36,853 nucleotides of DNA from an uncultured Clostridia bacterium (GTDB lineage: Bacteria; Bacillota; Clostridia; TANB77; CAG-508). A program made the translations under genes and the position numbers. The stretch lies in the NCBI GenBank assembly GCA_947628215.1, contig CANQYZ010000016.1, positions 1-36,853 of the forward strand. The letters run 5' to 3'. The stretch's first letter is position 1, and each line of letters starts with the position of its first letter. This document shows, piece by piece, positions 9,146-16,609 of the stretch. Under the pieces are notes generated by a model. That model worked only from the letters and a program-made list of their open reading frames with translations. It had not been told where the DNA came from and ran no database searches.

Positions 9146-10460
9146 TTATTTTATTTTACTTTTTTCTTCATCTTTTATTTTATCTCTCAATATTTCTAAA
9201 GATATATCTGATAATTTCTCGTATCTTTCCATTTTATCTTTAATTTTTTCCTCTAGTTTTGGTAATATCCCAAAGTTTGAATTCATTGGTTGAAATCTAT
9301 CATTTTCAGTAGATATATATTTGCATAGAGCTCCTATCATGTTCTTATTTGAAAATGTTAATCTATCTTTTCCTAAAATTTGATTTGCCATATTTATTCC
9401 GGCAACTAATCCTGATGAAATTGATTCAACATATCCTTCAATTCCTGTAATCTGTCCTGCAAAATATATGTTTTTATTTTCTCTCATTCTATATGTCTCA
9501 TCTAAAAGAATAGTAGAATTTATATAAGTATTTCTATGCATTACTCCATATTTTACAAATTCTGCATCATTTAATCCTGGAATCATAGAAAATACTCTTT
9601 TTTGCTCTCCATATTTTAAATTTGTTTGAAACCCTACCATGTTATATAAAGTTTTTGCTGCATTATCTTGTCTTAGTTGAACTATTGCATAAGGTCTTTT
9701 TCCACTTCTTGGATCTGTAAATCCTACCGGTTTTAATGGTCCATATCTTAATGTATCTACTCCTCTTTTTGCCATTACTTCAACTGGCATGCACCCCTCA
9801 AAAATATCCTTTTTTTCAAATTCATGTAATGTTACTACTTCTGCATTTATAAGTTCTTCATAAAAATTTTTATATTCCTCTTCATTCATTGGAAGATTTA
9901 TATAAGAGCTATCTCCTTTGCCATATCTATCTCCGAAAAAAAGCAATGTTCATGTCAATAGAACTTTTTTCTATTATTGGAGCTGCTGCATCATAAAAAT
10001 GAAGACATTCTTCTTTTACTAATTTTTTAATTTCTTTATATAATGTATCTGATGTAAGCGGTCCTGTTGCAATTATTGTAAGTTCATTTTCATCTATTTT
10101 AGTAACTTCTTCTTTTATAATTTCAATGTTTGAAAATTTAGAAATTTCTTCTGTTACTCTTTTGGAAAATAAATCTCTATCAACTGCTAAAGCTTGACCT
10201 GCCGGAACCTTTACCTCATCTGCTACTCTCAGCAAAAGAGAATCTAGCATACGTAGTTCCTCTTTTAGTAATCCACAAGCATTGCTTTTTAAATTTGATT
10301 TAAATGAATTACTACAAACTATTTCAGCTAAATTCTCATTATTATGTGCTGGAGAAAATTTGACAGGTTTCATTTCGTATAATTTTACGTTTATTCCTCT
10401 TTTGGCTAGCTGATATGCTGCTTCGCATCCAGCTAGTCCTCCACCTATTACTTTTACCAT
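9146..10460 (-). pseudogene. trmFO: TrmFO, tRNA m5U54 methyltransferase, interrupted by one-base frameshift
   Basis: FAD- and methylenetetrahydrofolate-dependent enzyme that forms 5-methyluridine at position 54 of the tRNA T-loop. The 5' part (10460-9927) encodes the dinucleotide-binding GGGLAGCEAA and the FSPAHNNENLAEIVCSNS region; the 3' part encodes RYGKGDSSYINLPM and the remaining catalytic domain through YVESISSGLVAGINMA. The two lie in different frames. They join at a run of seven A at 9936-9942 (T7 on the coding strand); with six, the protein would read IAFFGDRYGKGD and be 437 residues, the normal family length. The 5' frame stops at 9927-9929. It starts 19 bases after the 883-residue gene behind GGAGAAAT, so it is probably co-transcribed with it. 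It may be an assembly error, a real mutation or slippage; the rest of the gene shows no decay. Confidence 0.9.
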
Positions 10461-10479
10461 TTATTTCTCCTGATTTATT

Positions 10480-13131
10480 TTATTTTGTCTCTTCTCTTGC
10501 TTCTTTCTTTTTTGATGATTTTCCATTGGGTTGTGACTTTCCTCTTGAAATTGCTTCTTTTTCTTCAGGCATTAAATATCCTGAATCTTTTTCAAGTTTA
10601 TCTGCTTCATCTACAATAATTCTATTTAATAATTTATAAACAGGTACTTTTTTACCTCTTTCATCTGTAGTAGAAATTCCTCTATCTCTTGCCATTTTTA
10701 TAATTGCGTCTCTTACTCTCTTCTTGTTTTCATCATCTAGTAAAACTGGATCTCTTTGTGCATCCAATATCTTCTTTACTCTTTTTCCCATTTCTAAATC
10801 AGTCTTTTTATAAATTATACTAGCATCTAATGCATATCCATATGGTTTATCTCTATCTTTTCTAGCTTGTTCTATTTCACTGTTTATTCTACTTGCATAT
10901 TCAGGAGTAAAGTCTCCTACTGGTTGTCTTACTTCACCATATCCTAAATTTTCTGCAATTCTTGCATATCCTTTTATTTTTGTTTTAGCTTCTTCTGATA
11001 CATATGAAGGATCAACTGCATCTATTGAGAATAAATCGTAGCTAATGCTTAATCCATCTACTGTTCTTCCTTCTACAGCAGCTTCTATGTATGCAAGTGG
11101 TAAATATTTATTTGCAGGATCAACTTGTGCAAGTTCATTAAGTGCTAAGTATACAGTTGGATCTATTTTTGCAAGTTCTTCATCTGATAGACCAAAATCG
11201 TTCTTAATTTTTTGAACATACTCAGGATTTGTTGCAATCTCTTCTATACCCATAATCATTTTATCGCCATATCTTAATCCTTTTGAAACATCATCATAAG
11301 ATATTAGAGAATATTCACCATCTTGGTATTTTATTTGAACTAGATTGTTTCTTTTATTTTCTTTCTTGCTTTGATCATTATCTTGCTTTTGACCTTTTTT
11401 ACCTTTTTCTTCTCCATCATCTAGTTCTTTTACATCTTGACCTTTTCCTAGGATTTTATTCTTTAAGCTATTAAATCTATTTGGTATGCTAAGTAAAAAT
11501 GCTTTTGCACTATTAAATGCTCTACTAAATACGCCTTCTTCTTTTTCAACATCTGCAATTCCATATTTTTTATATTTTCTTGCAAATTTTGCAACATTGC
11601 TATGTGCATATAATCCGGCATTTTCTCTTTTTCCCATTTTGTATTCGATTACAGCTGGCATATATTTTTTCTTGCCTTCAATTACAGCTCTTGCAAAATC
11701 TCTTGCATAGTCTGTACCGGCCTCTTTATCGAACTCAACTAATAATGTATATATTGCTGGATCTACATCACGTCTTAAGTCTTTTTCTGTGCAATCTAAA
11801 TCATCATTTTCATCAACTATTTGATCTTGTATTGTATTTGAAAATAAACTAAATGCTTCATCAGCTTTAATCTCATATAAAGCTTCTCCTTTTTCATATA
11901 AAGTATATTTTCCTGTCTTATCGTCATATCTTATTAATAAATCATTTCTATTTGCTAATTTATCAAGTTCGTTATTTCTATCATTAATTCTATCCATTAA
12001 ATCTTCAGCATCTTGAATATCTTCTTTAGAAAATCCTTCTTTTCTTAAAAGTTTTTTATCAACTTTTCCATCATATTCTCTTAATGCTCTATCTAATATA
12101 TTGAATAGAATTTGATTATATTTCTTTGGAATTTGTTCCATTCTTACAAGATTATTTTTTTCTCTTCCTATAAGATTTTTGAAACCTTCTAAATCTCTTA
12201 ATATTTTATCTTGAATTATATCTGCTTCTTCTAAATAATCATCTTTTTTATTTTTACTTTTCTTTGCAGCTTCTAAATAAGCATCTCTAATTCTCTTAAA
12301 TGTAGCTATAGCCTCATCTACTAATGCTAAATCTTCATCTATTCTTTTTCCAATTTCACTTGATGGTTCAACTGTTGGTTCTACAGTTGGCTCTACTGTT
12401 GGTTCTGTTGTTGGAGCTACTGTTGGCTCTACTGTTGGCTCTACTGTTGGTTCTACAGTTGGCTCTACTGTCGGTTCTGTTGTTGGTTCTACTGTTGGCT
12501 CTACTGTTGGCTCTACTGTTGGTTCTGTTGTTGGCTCTACTGTTGGCTCTACTGTTGGTTCTGTTGTTGGCTCTACTGTTGGTTCTGTTGTTGGAGCTAC
12601 TGTTGGCTCTACTGTCGGTTCTGTTGTTGGTTCTACTGTTGGTTCTGTTGTTGGTTCTGTTGTTGGAGCTACTGTTGGCTCTGTTGTTGGAGCTACTGTT
12701 GGCTCTACTGTTGGCTCTACTGTTGGTTCTGTTGTTGGTTCTACTGTTGGTTCTACTGTTGGAGCTTCTCCATTATCTATTATTCTTGCATCTAATTGTG
12801 GTTCATCAATTGATCTTTGAACAGCATCTATAATATTATAAATTACGTCTTTTGTATCTTGTGATACTTCATCAGAACTAATTAATTGATTTAATTGATT
12901 TAAAAATTCTGTTTTTTGTTCTGGTGTAGCATTTTCTCCTATTGAATATGAAGCATCATTTACTAATCTTAGTCTTATACCATTTGAAAAGTTTTTACCA
13001 TATATTGCTTCTCTTCCGTAAACACTATCTCTATTATTTGAATCATAAATTGGACCTCTTGCATATATGTCATCAATATCTCTAATTGCCTCTTCTATTT
13101 CATTTAATAAATTTCTTAAATTTTCGTCCAT
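10480..13131 (-). CDS. Large Pro-Thr-repeat protein of unknown function, 883 residues
   Basis: Function unknown. Residues 1-46 are an acidic helical start; 47-108 match the module repeated three times in the 1638-residue protein; 124-257 are about 33 Thr-X-(Glu/Ala)-Pro units; 260-390 are helical and charged; then a domain of about 105 residues occurs twice (395-500 and 594-700, sharing a (D/K)(V/I)DP(A/T)(I/V)Y core), separated by a Lys/Asp-rich spacer near 565-592. The C-terminus (740-883) is Lys-rich and hydrophilic. There is no signal peptide and no clear membrane segment, so a cytoplasmic location is the simplest reading. It starts behind AGGAGGAAAAA. It shares its promoter element with the 1638-residue gene and is followed after 19 bases by trmFO. 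Confidence 0.9.
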   Translation of the reverse strand: MDENLRNLLNEIEEAIRDIDDIYARGPIYDSNNRDSVYGREAIYGKNFSNGIRLRLVNDASYSIGENATPEQKTEFLNQLNQLISSDEVSQDTKDVIYNIIDAVQRSIDEPQLDARIIDNGEAPTVEPTVEPTTEPTVEPTVEPTVAPTTEPTVAPTTEPTTEPTVEPTTEPTVEPTVAPTTEPTVEPTTEPTVEPTVEPTTEPTVEPTVEPTVEPTTEPTVEPTVEPTVEPTVEPTVAPTTEPTVEPTVEPTVEPSSEIGKRIDEDLALVDEAIATFKRIRDAYLEAAKKSKNKKDDYLEEADIIQDKILRDLEGFKNLIGREKNNLVRMEQIPKKYNQILFNILDRALREYDGKVDKKLLRKEGFSKEDIQDAEDLMDRINDRNNELDKLANRNDLLIRYDDKTGKYTLYEKGEALYEIKADEAFSLFSNTIQDQIVDENDDLDCTEKDLRRDVDPAIYTLLVEFDKEAGTDYARDFARAVIEGKKKYMPAVIEYKMGKRENAGLYAHSNVAKFARKYKKYGIADVEKEEGVFSRAFNSAKAFLLSIPNRFNSLKNKILGKGQDVKELDDGEEKGKKGQKQDNDQSKKENKRNNLVQIKYQDGEYSLISYDDVSKGLRYGDKMIMGIEEIATNPEYVQKIKNDFGLSDEELAKIDPTVYLALNELAQVDPANKYLPLAYIEAAVEGRTVDGLSISYDLFSIDAVDPSYVSEEAKTKIKGYARIAENLGYGEVRQPVGDFTPEYASRINSEIEQARKDRDKPYGYALDASIIYKKTDLEMGKRVKKILDAQRDPVLLDDENKKRVRDAIIKMARDRGISTTDERGKKVPVYKLLNRIIVDEADKLEKDSGYLMPEEKEAISRGKSQPNGKSSKKKEAREETK
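12361..12762 (-). repeat. 12-base tandem array encoding about 33 Thr-X-Glu-Pro units
   Basis: About 402 bases of near-perfect 12-base units (coding strand CCAACAGTAGAG and variants) with no interruption, giving TVEP, TTEP and TVAP. Units alternate in blocks such as TTEP-TVEP-TVEP, which suggests expansion by unequal exchange or slippage. Copy number could vary between strains without breaking the frame, because the unit is a multiple of three. Confidence 0.95.
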
Positions 13132-13163
13132 TTTTTCCTCCTAAAAAAATTAATACATTGAAT

Positions 13164-13207
13164 ATTATAGCATACTGACTTTTATTTTTCAATATTTATG
13201 TAAACTT
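13164..13207 (-). promoter_or_regulatory. Promoter of the 883-residue gene and trmFO, with shared 19-base element
   Basis: The minus strand reads TTGAAA (13187-13192), 17 bases, TATAAT (13164-13169) with TG one base upstream of the -10. AAGTTTACATAAATATTGA (13189-13207) overlaps the -35 and is identical to the element at the 1638-residue gene. Here the second half of the inverted repeat is missing, so only one half-site is present. Confidence 0.8.
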
Positions 13208-13315
13208 ATTTTTAGATTCAATATCTATTGTTTATTATACTATTAAGAAATCTCTAAATACAATATTTTTACCATTTTTTATCATAATTTATATATTTTT
13301 TAAATAAAATGAAAT

Positions 13316-14314
13316 ATGAAATTATTATTTGTTAAAATTATTAAAATAAATAGCAAGTTTATTTTAAAAGTATTTTTAATACTTTTTACAATATTTTTAA
13401 TAATATATTCAAAAACAAATATACAAGCAGTCGTATCTTCCATAAGTTTATTTTTTAGTAAAGTTTTTCCTTCATTGTTTCCATTTTTTATAGCAACAGA
13501 ATTACTTTCACATACAAATATCATAAATATATTAAACAATCTTTTATCACCATTTATGAAAAGAATATTTAATGTATCTGGTAGTTGCTCTTTTCCTTTT
13601 TTAATGGGAATGATAAGTGGCTATCCAACAGGAGCTAAAATATTAAGTGATTTTAGAAAAAATAATATATGTTCTAAAGAAGAATGTGAAAGAATGCTAG
13701 CATATACAAATAATTCTGGCCCACTTTTTATAATAGGTACAGTTGGAACTTCTCTATTTTTTAATACTGAAATTGGATATCTTCTTTTATTTGCACATAT
13801 TCTTGGAGCTATTACAGTCGGAATAATATTTAGAAATTACAAAAATACACGTTCTACATCTGAAGTAGAAGAACTTTCAATTTCAAATTTTTCAACTGTT
13901 TTAACAAATAGCATTTATAATTCATTTAAAACTTTAGGAATGATTTTAGGGTATATAATTTTATTTTCAATTATTATAAACATAATTGTATCTTCACATA
14001 TTCTAGATATATTTAATACCTTACCCTATTCTATATGGATAAAAAGTATACTTTTGTCTTTCTTAGAAATAACAAATGGAATAAATCTAATCTCCTCTAT
14101 ATATTCAAAAAGTCTTATTCCAAACATTGTTATTACTTCTTTTTTCTTAGGATTTGGTGGATTATCTGTTCTACTTCAAGTATATAGTATAATATCTAAA
14201 ACAGATCTATCTATAAAGCCTTATATAATAGGAAAACTTCTTCATGGAACAATTTCTTTAGTTTATACTACTATTTTTCTATTAGTTATTCCTATTTTTA
14301 ATTTTGCAGTATAA
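13316..14314 (+). CDS. ylbJ: Sporulation integral membrane protein YlbJ
   Basis: Polytopic membrane protein of 332 residues with about eight hydrophobic segments, required for spore cortex formation in Bacillus. Family hallmarks are visible: FPSLFPFFIATELL, GMISGYPTGAK and YTNNSGPLFIIGTVG, characteristic of YlbJ and related nucleoside-gate-like proteins. It is the only long plus-strand gene in the window, divergent from the 883-residue gene and convergent with the XRE gene. The start at 13316 lacks a recognisable ribosome binding site, which is unusual here. AATACAAT at 13257-13264 resembles a sigma-E -10 box, fitting the mother-cell control known in Bacillus, but no convincing -35 was found. 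Transcription ends at the hairpin 14321-14346. Confidence 0.88.
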   Translation: MKLLFVKIIKINSKFILKVFLILFTIFLIIYSKTNIQAVVSSISLFFSKVFPSLFPFFIATELLSHTNIINILNNLLSPFMKRIFNVSGSCSFPFLMGMISGYPTGAKILSDFRKNNICSKEECERMLAYTNNSGPLFIIGTVGTSLFFNTEIGYLLLFAHILGAITVGIIFRNYKNTRSTSEVEELSISNFSTVLTNSIYNSFKTLGMILGYIILFSIIINIIVSSHILDIFNTLPYSIWIKSILLSFLEITNGINLISSIYSKSLIPNIVITSFFLGFGGLSVLLQVYSIISKTDLSIKPYIIGKLLHGTISLVYTTIFLLVIPIFNFAV

Positions 14315-14320
14315 AAATAA

Positions 14321-14346
14321 GCATATCAAAAAAATAATTGATATGC
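14321..14346. terminator. Shared bidirectional terminator between ylbJ and the XRE gene
   Basis: GCATATCAA and TTGATATGC pair perfectly over 9 bases with an 8-base loop. It is T-rich on both sides (CTTTCTTATTT to the right, TTATTTTTATA on the minus strand) and lies between two converging genes. Confidence 0.8.
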
Positions 14347-14355
14347 CTTTCTTAT

Positions 14356-14628
14356 TTAAACAATATTTTTCTTATAATCTTTTATGCACTCATTTAGTAA
14401 TTCATCTGTAGAAACATTAAAAATAATCGAGAAAACTGCAAGTTCATATTCCTTTATAATTCTAGTACCTTTTTCTATTCTTTGTAATGAATTTTTATTT
14501 AAGTCAATCCCATATAATTGCATTTTTTCTGATAAATTTTTTTGAGTCATTTTATTTTTTATTCTATATTCTTTTATTATATTTCCAATAGAATTTAAAT
14601 TGTCCTTATATTTAATCGTATTATTCAT
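14356..14628 (-). CDS. Small XRE-family helix-turn-helix regulator
   Basis: 90 residues, nearly all one DNA-binding domain of the Cro/C1 type: IGNIIKEYRIKNKMTQKNLS, then the recognition helix region IDLNKNSLQRIEKGTR and a closing helix around ELAVFSIIFNVSTDELL. There is no effector or dimerisation domain beyond it. It stands alone between ylbJ and the small-RNA candidate. No good promoter was identified; TTGCTA, 16 bases, TATTAA on the minus strand is possible but weak. The target is unknown. As the only dedicated transcription factor in the window, it is a possible but unproven candidate for the shared operator at 9021-9048. Confidence 0.85.
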   Translation of the reverse strand: MNNTIKYKDNLNSIGNIIKEYRIKNKMTQKNLSEKMQLYGIDLNKNSLQRIEKGTRIIKEYELAVFSIIFNVSTDELLNECIKDYKKNIV

Positions 14629-14699
14629 AAATTATAATATCTCCATAGATTTATGAATTGATTTTAATATAAAGTTTTAGAATAATAGCAACATAGATG

Positions 14700-14728
14700 T
14701 TGCTTATTTTACTTTTTTGTATTATAAT
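14700..14728 (+). promoter_or_regulatory. Plus-strand promoter of the small-RNA candidate
   Basis: TTGCTT (14700-14705), 17 bases, TATAAT (14723-14728) on the plus strand within the 267-base gap between the XRE gene and hpf. Predicted start near 14735. No reading frame of useful length follows before the terminator. Confidence 0.6.
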
Positions 14729-14734
14729 TAATAT

Positions 14735-14845
14735 TGTTTAAAAACATAGAAAGAATCAGTAATAGCATATGAGGCTATTGCTATTCCCCAAAATAATATA
14801 TATATGCACAAAAATTCCAGTGAAAACATCACTGGAATTTTTGTT
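14735..14845 (+). ncRNA. Candidate small RNA, about 110 bases
   Basis: Between a plus-strand promoter and a strong terminator lies a short RNA with no open reading frame. Its 5' half contains a 9-pair stem, AGTAATAGC and GCTATTGCT around a 7-base loop (14758-14782). One pair is U-G on the plus strand and would be a C-A mismatch on the minus strand, so the fold favours transcription in this direction. A single-stranded ATTCCCCAAAATAA tract and an AT run follow, then the terminator hairpin. I do not recognise a known RNA family. The terminator also serves hpf from the other side, so the promoter and fold are the specific evidence. Confidence 0.5.
14811..14845. terminator. Bidirectional terminator for hpf and the small-RNA candidate
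   Basis: AAAATTCCAGTG and CACTGGAATTTT form a perfect 12-base stem with a 7-base loop (14811-14841). T-runs follow on both strands. It lies 55 bases after the hpf stop on the minus strand. Confidence 0.9.
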
Positions 14846-14895
14846 ATATTATTTAATTGTTTAATTTTTTATCTTTTTATTTCTAAGCTTTGTTT

Positions 14896-15435
14896 TTAAG
14901 CTTCTGGTTCTACTAAACCATAATTTACATTATCTTTTAATCTGTATATTACATTTACTTTTCCAGTATCTACATTTATAAATGTTAAAAATGTATTACC
15001 AGCTCTTTCTTGTAATTTTAATTTAGCATCATCAACAGACATTGGTTTTATATCATAATACATAGTTTTGATAACTTCATTTTCTATTTGAACTTTTCTC
15101 TCATTTGAAACTAAAGTCTCTTTTACTTTTATTGAATCATCTTTATTCATTCTTTCTCTTTTTGTCTTCATTTTTCTAACTTGACCTTCTAGTATATCTA
15201 TGTTTTTATCTATAGATGCATAAAGGTCTTTATTTTCTGTTACAGCTCTATAAATTTCACCTCTATATGTTACATTTACTTCTGCAATTTGGTCTTCTCT
15301 TTCTGTTCTAATTATTACAGATGCATCTAAATCTTCTGTATCAAAATATTTAACTAATCTTGTTAATTTTTTCTCAGTGTAATCTTTTATAGCCTCAGTA
15401 GCTTTTAAGTCTTTACCTGTAATTTTAATATTCAT
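14896..15435 (-). CDS. hpf: Ribosome hibernation promoting factor, long form
   Basis: Binds the 30S decoding region and drives 100S dimer formation when growth slows. The 179 residues carry the N-terminal ribosome-binding domain (MNIKITGKDLKATEAIKDY through about residue 100) and the C-terminal dimerisation domain (IKPMSVDDAKLKLQE, FLTFINVDTGKVNVIYR), so this is the long Firmicutes form. The start follows GGAGGAGAAGGGGT. It is a single-gene unit with a consensus promoter (15465-15493) and terminator (14811-14841). All expected parts are present. Confidence 0.96.
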   Translation of the reverse strand: MNIKITGKDLKATEAIKDYTEKKLTRLVKYFDTEDLDASVIIRTEREDQIAEVNVTYRGEIYRAVTENKDLYASIDKNIDILEGQVRKMKTKRERMNKDDSIKVKETLVSNERKVQIENEVIKTMYYDIKPMSVDDAKLKLQERAGNTFLTFINVDTGKVNVIYRLKDNVNYGLVEPEA

Positions 15436-15464
15436 ACCCCTTCTCCTCCTCTCGTGATAAAAAC

Positions 15465-15493
15465 ATTATATAAGTATTGCTTATAATTGTCAA
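15465..15493 (-). promoter_or_regulatory. Consensus sigma-A promoter of hpf
   Basis: TTGACA (15488-15493), 17 bases, TATAAT (15465-15470) on the minus strand, a full match to consensus. The leader before the ribosome binding site is short (about 20 bases) and shows no structure. Confidence 0.9.
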
Positions 15494-15520
15494 TTACAAA
15501 AACAAGTAAAAAAATAGACA

Positions 15521-15550
15521 AAAGCCCTGCCGCATATACGGCAGGGCTTT
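15521..15550 (-). terminator. Terminator of the GC-rich 62-codon gene
   Basis: AAAGCCCTGCCG and CGGCAGGGCTTT pair perfectly over 12 bases with a 6-base loop, much more GC-rich than other terminators in the window, followed by T-rich sequence on the minus strand. It lies 5 bases past the stop of the small gene. Confidence 0.92.
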
Positions 15551-15555
15551 CCATC

Positions 15556-15744
15556 TTAAAAGACCTTTACCACGATTCTGCCGTCTTTGTAAGACGTGGC
15601 TATGATGATAAATACGCTCCATCTTGCAGCATACACCTCATAGTCGGTCTTCGTATCCGCCGGCAGGCAGACGATCATATCTTCCTTCACCTCATGGGCA
15701 ATTTTCCGGAAGATAGCGTCCTTTATGTCTTTCTTGCTTGCCAT
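15556..15744 (-). CDS. Small GC-rich gene of unknown function, 62 residues
   Basis: Unrecognised. It starts MASKKDIKDAIFRKIAHEV; the second half contains CLPADTKTDYEVYAARW, then a hydrophobic IIIATSYKDGRIVVKV. The mix of helix and strand suggests a small folded domain rather than a membrane peptide. GC is about 45-52% in the two full lines I counted, against about 30% around it. It has its own promoter (15825-15853), a GGAGGT ribosome binding site 7 bases from the ATG and its own GC-rich terminator, so it is a complete single-gene cassette sitting between hpf and recO. Recent transfer is the likely origin. No integrase, IS or flanking repeats are visible. Confidence 0.75.
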   Translation of the reverse strand: MASKKDIKDAIFRKIAHEVKEDMIVCLPADTKTDYEVYAARWSVFIIIATSYKDGRIVVKVF

Positions 15745-15824
15745 TTTTCATACCTCCATTTTCATAAGATGTCATGGCCTGCAGCACAAAAGTTTGCGCC
15801 TTGATATAAGCAAACTCTTTTTTT

Positions 15825-15868
15825 ATTATACTACCTGTTTAAATATTCGTCAATTTTATGTAAATTGA
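15825..15868 (-). promoter_or_regulatory. Promoter of the 62-codon gene, with an operator-like upstream repeat
   Basis: TTGACG (15848-15853), 17 bases, TATAAT (15825-15830). An inverted repeat TCAATTT and AAATTGA (15850-15868, 5-base centre) overlaps the -35. Its TTTACATAAAATTGA resembles the TTTACATAAATATTGA of the two large-protein promoters with one base fewer, at the same place relative to the -35. The similarity may be chance in AT-rich DNA. Confidence 0.65.
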
Positions 15869-15874
15869 TTTTTC

Positions 15875-16609
15875 TTAAAATAATTTTTCTATTTTATATT
15901 CTTTTTCTAGTTTTTCATTAAAATATAGTCTTGATATAAGTTCAAATTCTACTAAAGATTGCTTGTTAATAGAAAAAGAAAAAATCTTTTTACTATCTGC
16001 CATAATAGAATAAATAATCGCATATCTAGTTCCCTCAGATATTTCTATTGCACTTTTATCAATTTTTCCGCATTCTTTACATTTAAATCCATTATCTTTT
16101 ATACTAAAATATTTAAAATTCTTTTCTTCTTTTTCTTTGCAACTTACACATTCTGTTATGTTTGGAGAATATCCAAGTATTTTTAAAAGTCTAAATTTAA
16201 ATACTGAAAGTAAAAAATTCAAATCTTTATCAGTTTCTGAAATTGCATATAAAGTATTTAAATATAATTTTAAAATATTATAATTATTTTGATTTTCTGT
16301 TGTTACATCACTAATTATTTTTGTAATATGAGAAGCATAATTTAGCTTATCTAAATCTGTTCTAATATTATAAAACACTTCTATTGTCTCACAAGAATTC
16401 ATTGTATATATATCTTGAGATTTATATAATATGTATTCTCCAAAGCATAGAAATTGAGACCCTGCCATAAGTAAACTTTTTGGTCTTTTAGCACCTTTTG
16501 CAATGCAAGATATTTTTCCTAAGTTTGGAGTTAAAATAGTAAGCATTTTATCAGAATCTCCAAGACTATTTTCTGAAATTACAATTCCCGTTAATTTGAC
16601 TGTTTTCAT
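15875..16609 (-). CDS. recO: DNA repair protein RecO
   Basis: Mediator that loads RecA onto SSB-coated single strands in the RecFOR pathway. 244 residues from the chosen ATG: an N-terminal OB fold (MKTVKLTGIVISENSLGDSD, GKISCIAKGAKRPKS), a helical middle part, and a zinc-binding set CVSC with KCKEC. Start 16609 is preferred over the in-frame ATG at 16615 because AAAGG stands 8 bases upstream of it, and the family begins at this point. It overlaps the end of yqzL by 44 bases in another frame, so translation is likely coupled. The era-yqzL-recO order is the normal Firmicutes one. Confidence 0.95.
   Translation of the reverse strand: MKTVKLTGIVISENSLGDSDKMLTILTPNLGKISCIAKGAKRPKSLLMAGSQFLCFGEYILYKSQDIYTMNSCETIEVFYNIRTDLDKLNYASHITKIISDVTTENQNNYNILKLYLNTLYAISETDKDLNFLLSVFKFRLLKILGYSPNITECVSCKEKEEKNFKYFSIKDNGFKCKECGKIDKSAIEISEGTRYAIIYSIMADSKKIFSFSINKQSLVEFELISRLYFNEKLEKEYKIEKLF

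Noticed and set aside
9927..9946. Programmed frameshift in trmFO
   Set aside because: A +1 shift at T7 without a stimulatory element is not a known arrangement for this gene; a simple indel is more likely. Left open only as a remote option.
12361..12762. Short direct repeats that could look like a CRISPR array
   Set aside because: The 12-base units are contiguous with no spacers and keep an open frame in the 883-residue gene; they encode Thr-X-Glu-Pro units.
12324..12833. Long open frame on the plus strand (Leu-rich)
   Set aside because: It is the mirror of the Pro-Thr repeat array; the Leu-rich composition comes from reading the 12-base units backwards. No ribosome binding site.
15745..15800. 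A second small reading frame overlapping the start of the 62-codon gene
   Set aside because: It has no ribosome binding site, ends after about 25 codons and overlaps the better-supported gene.
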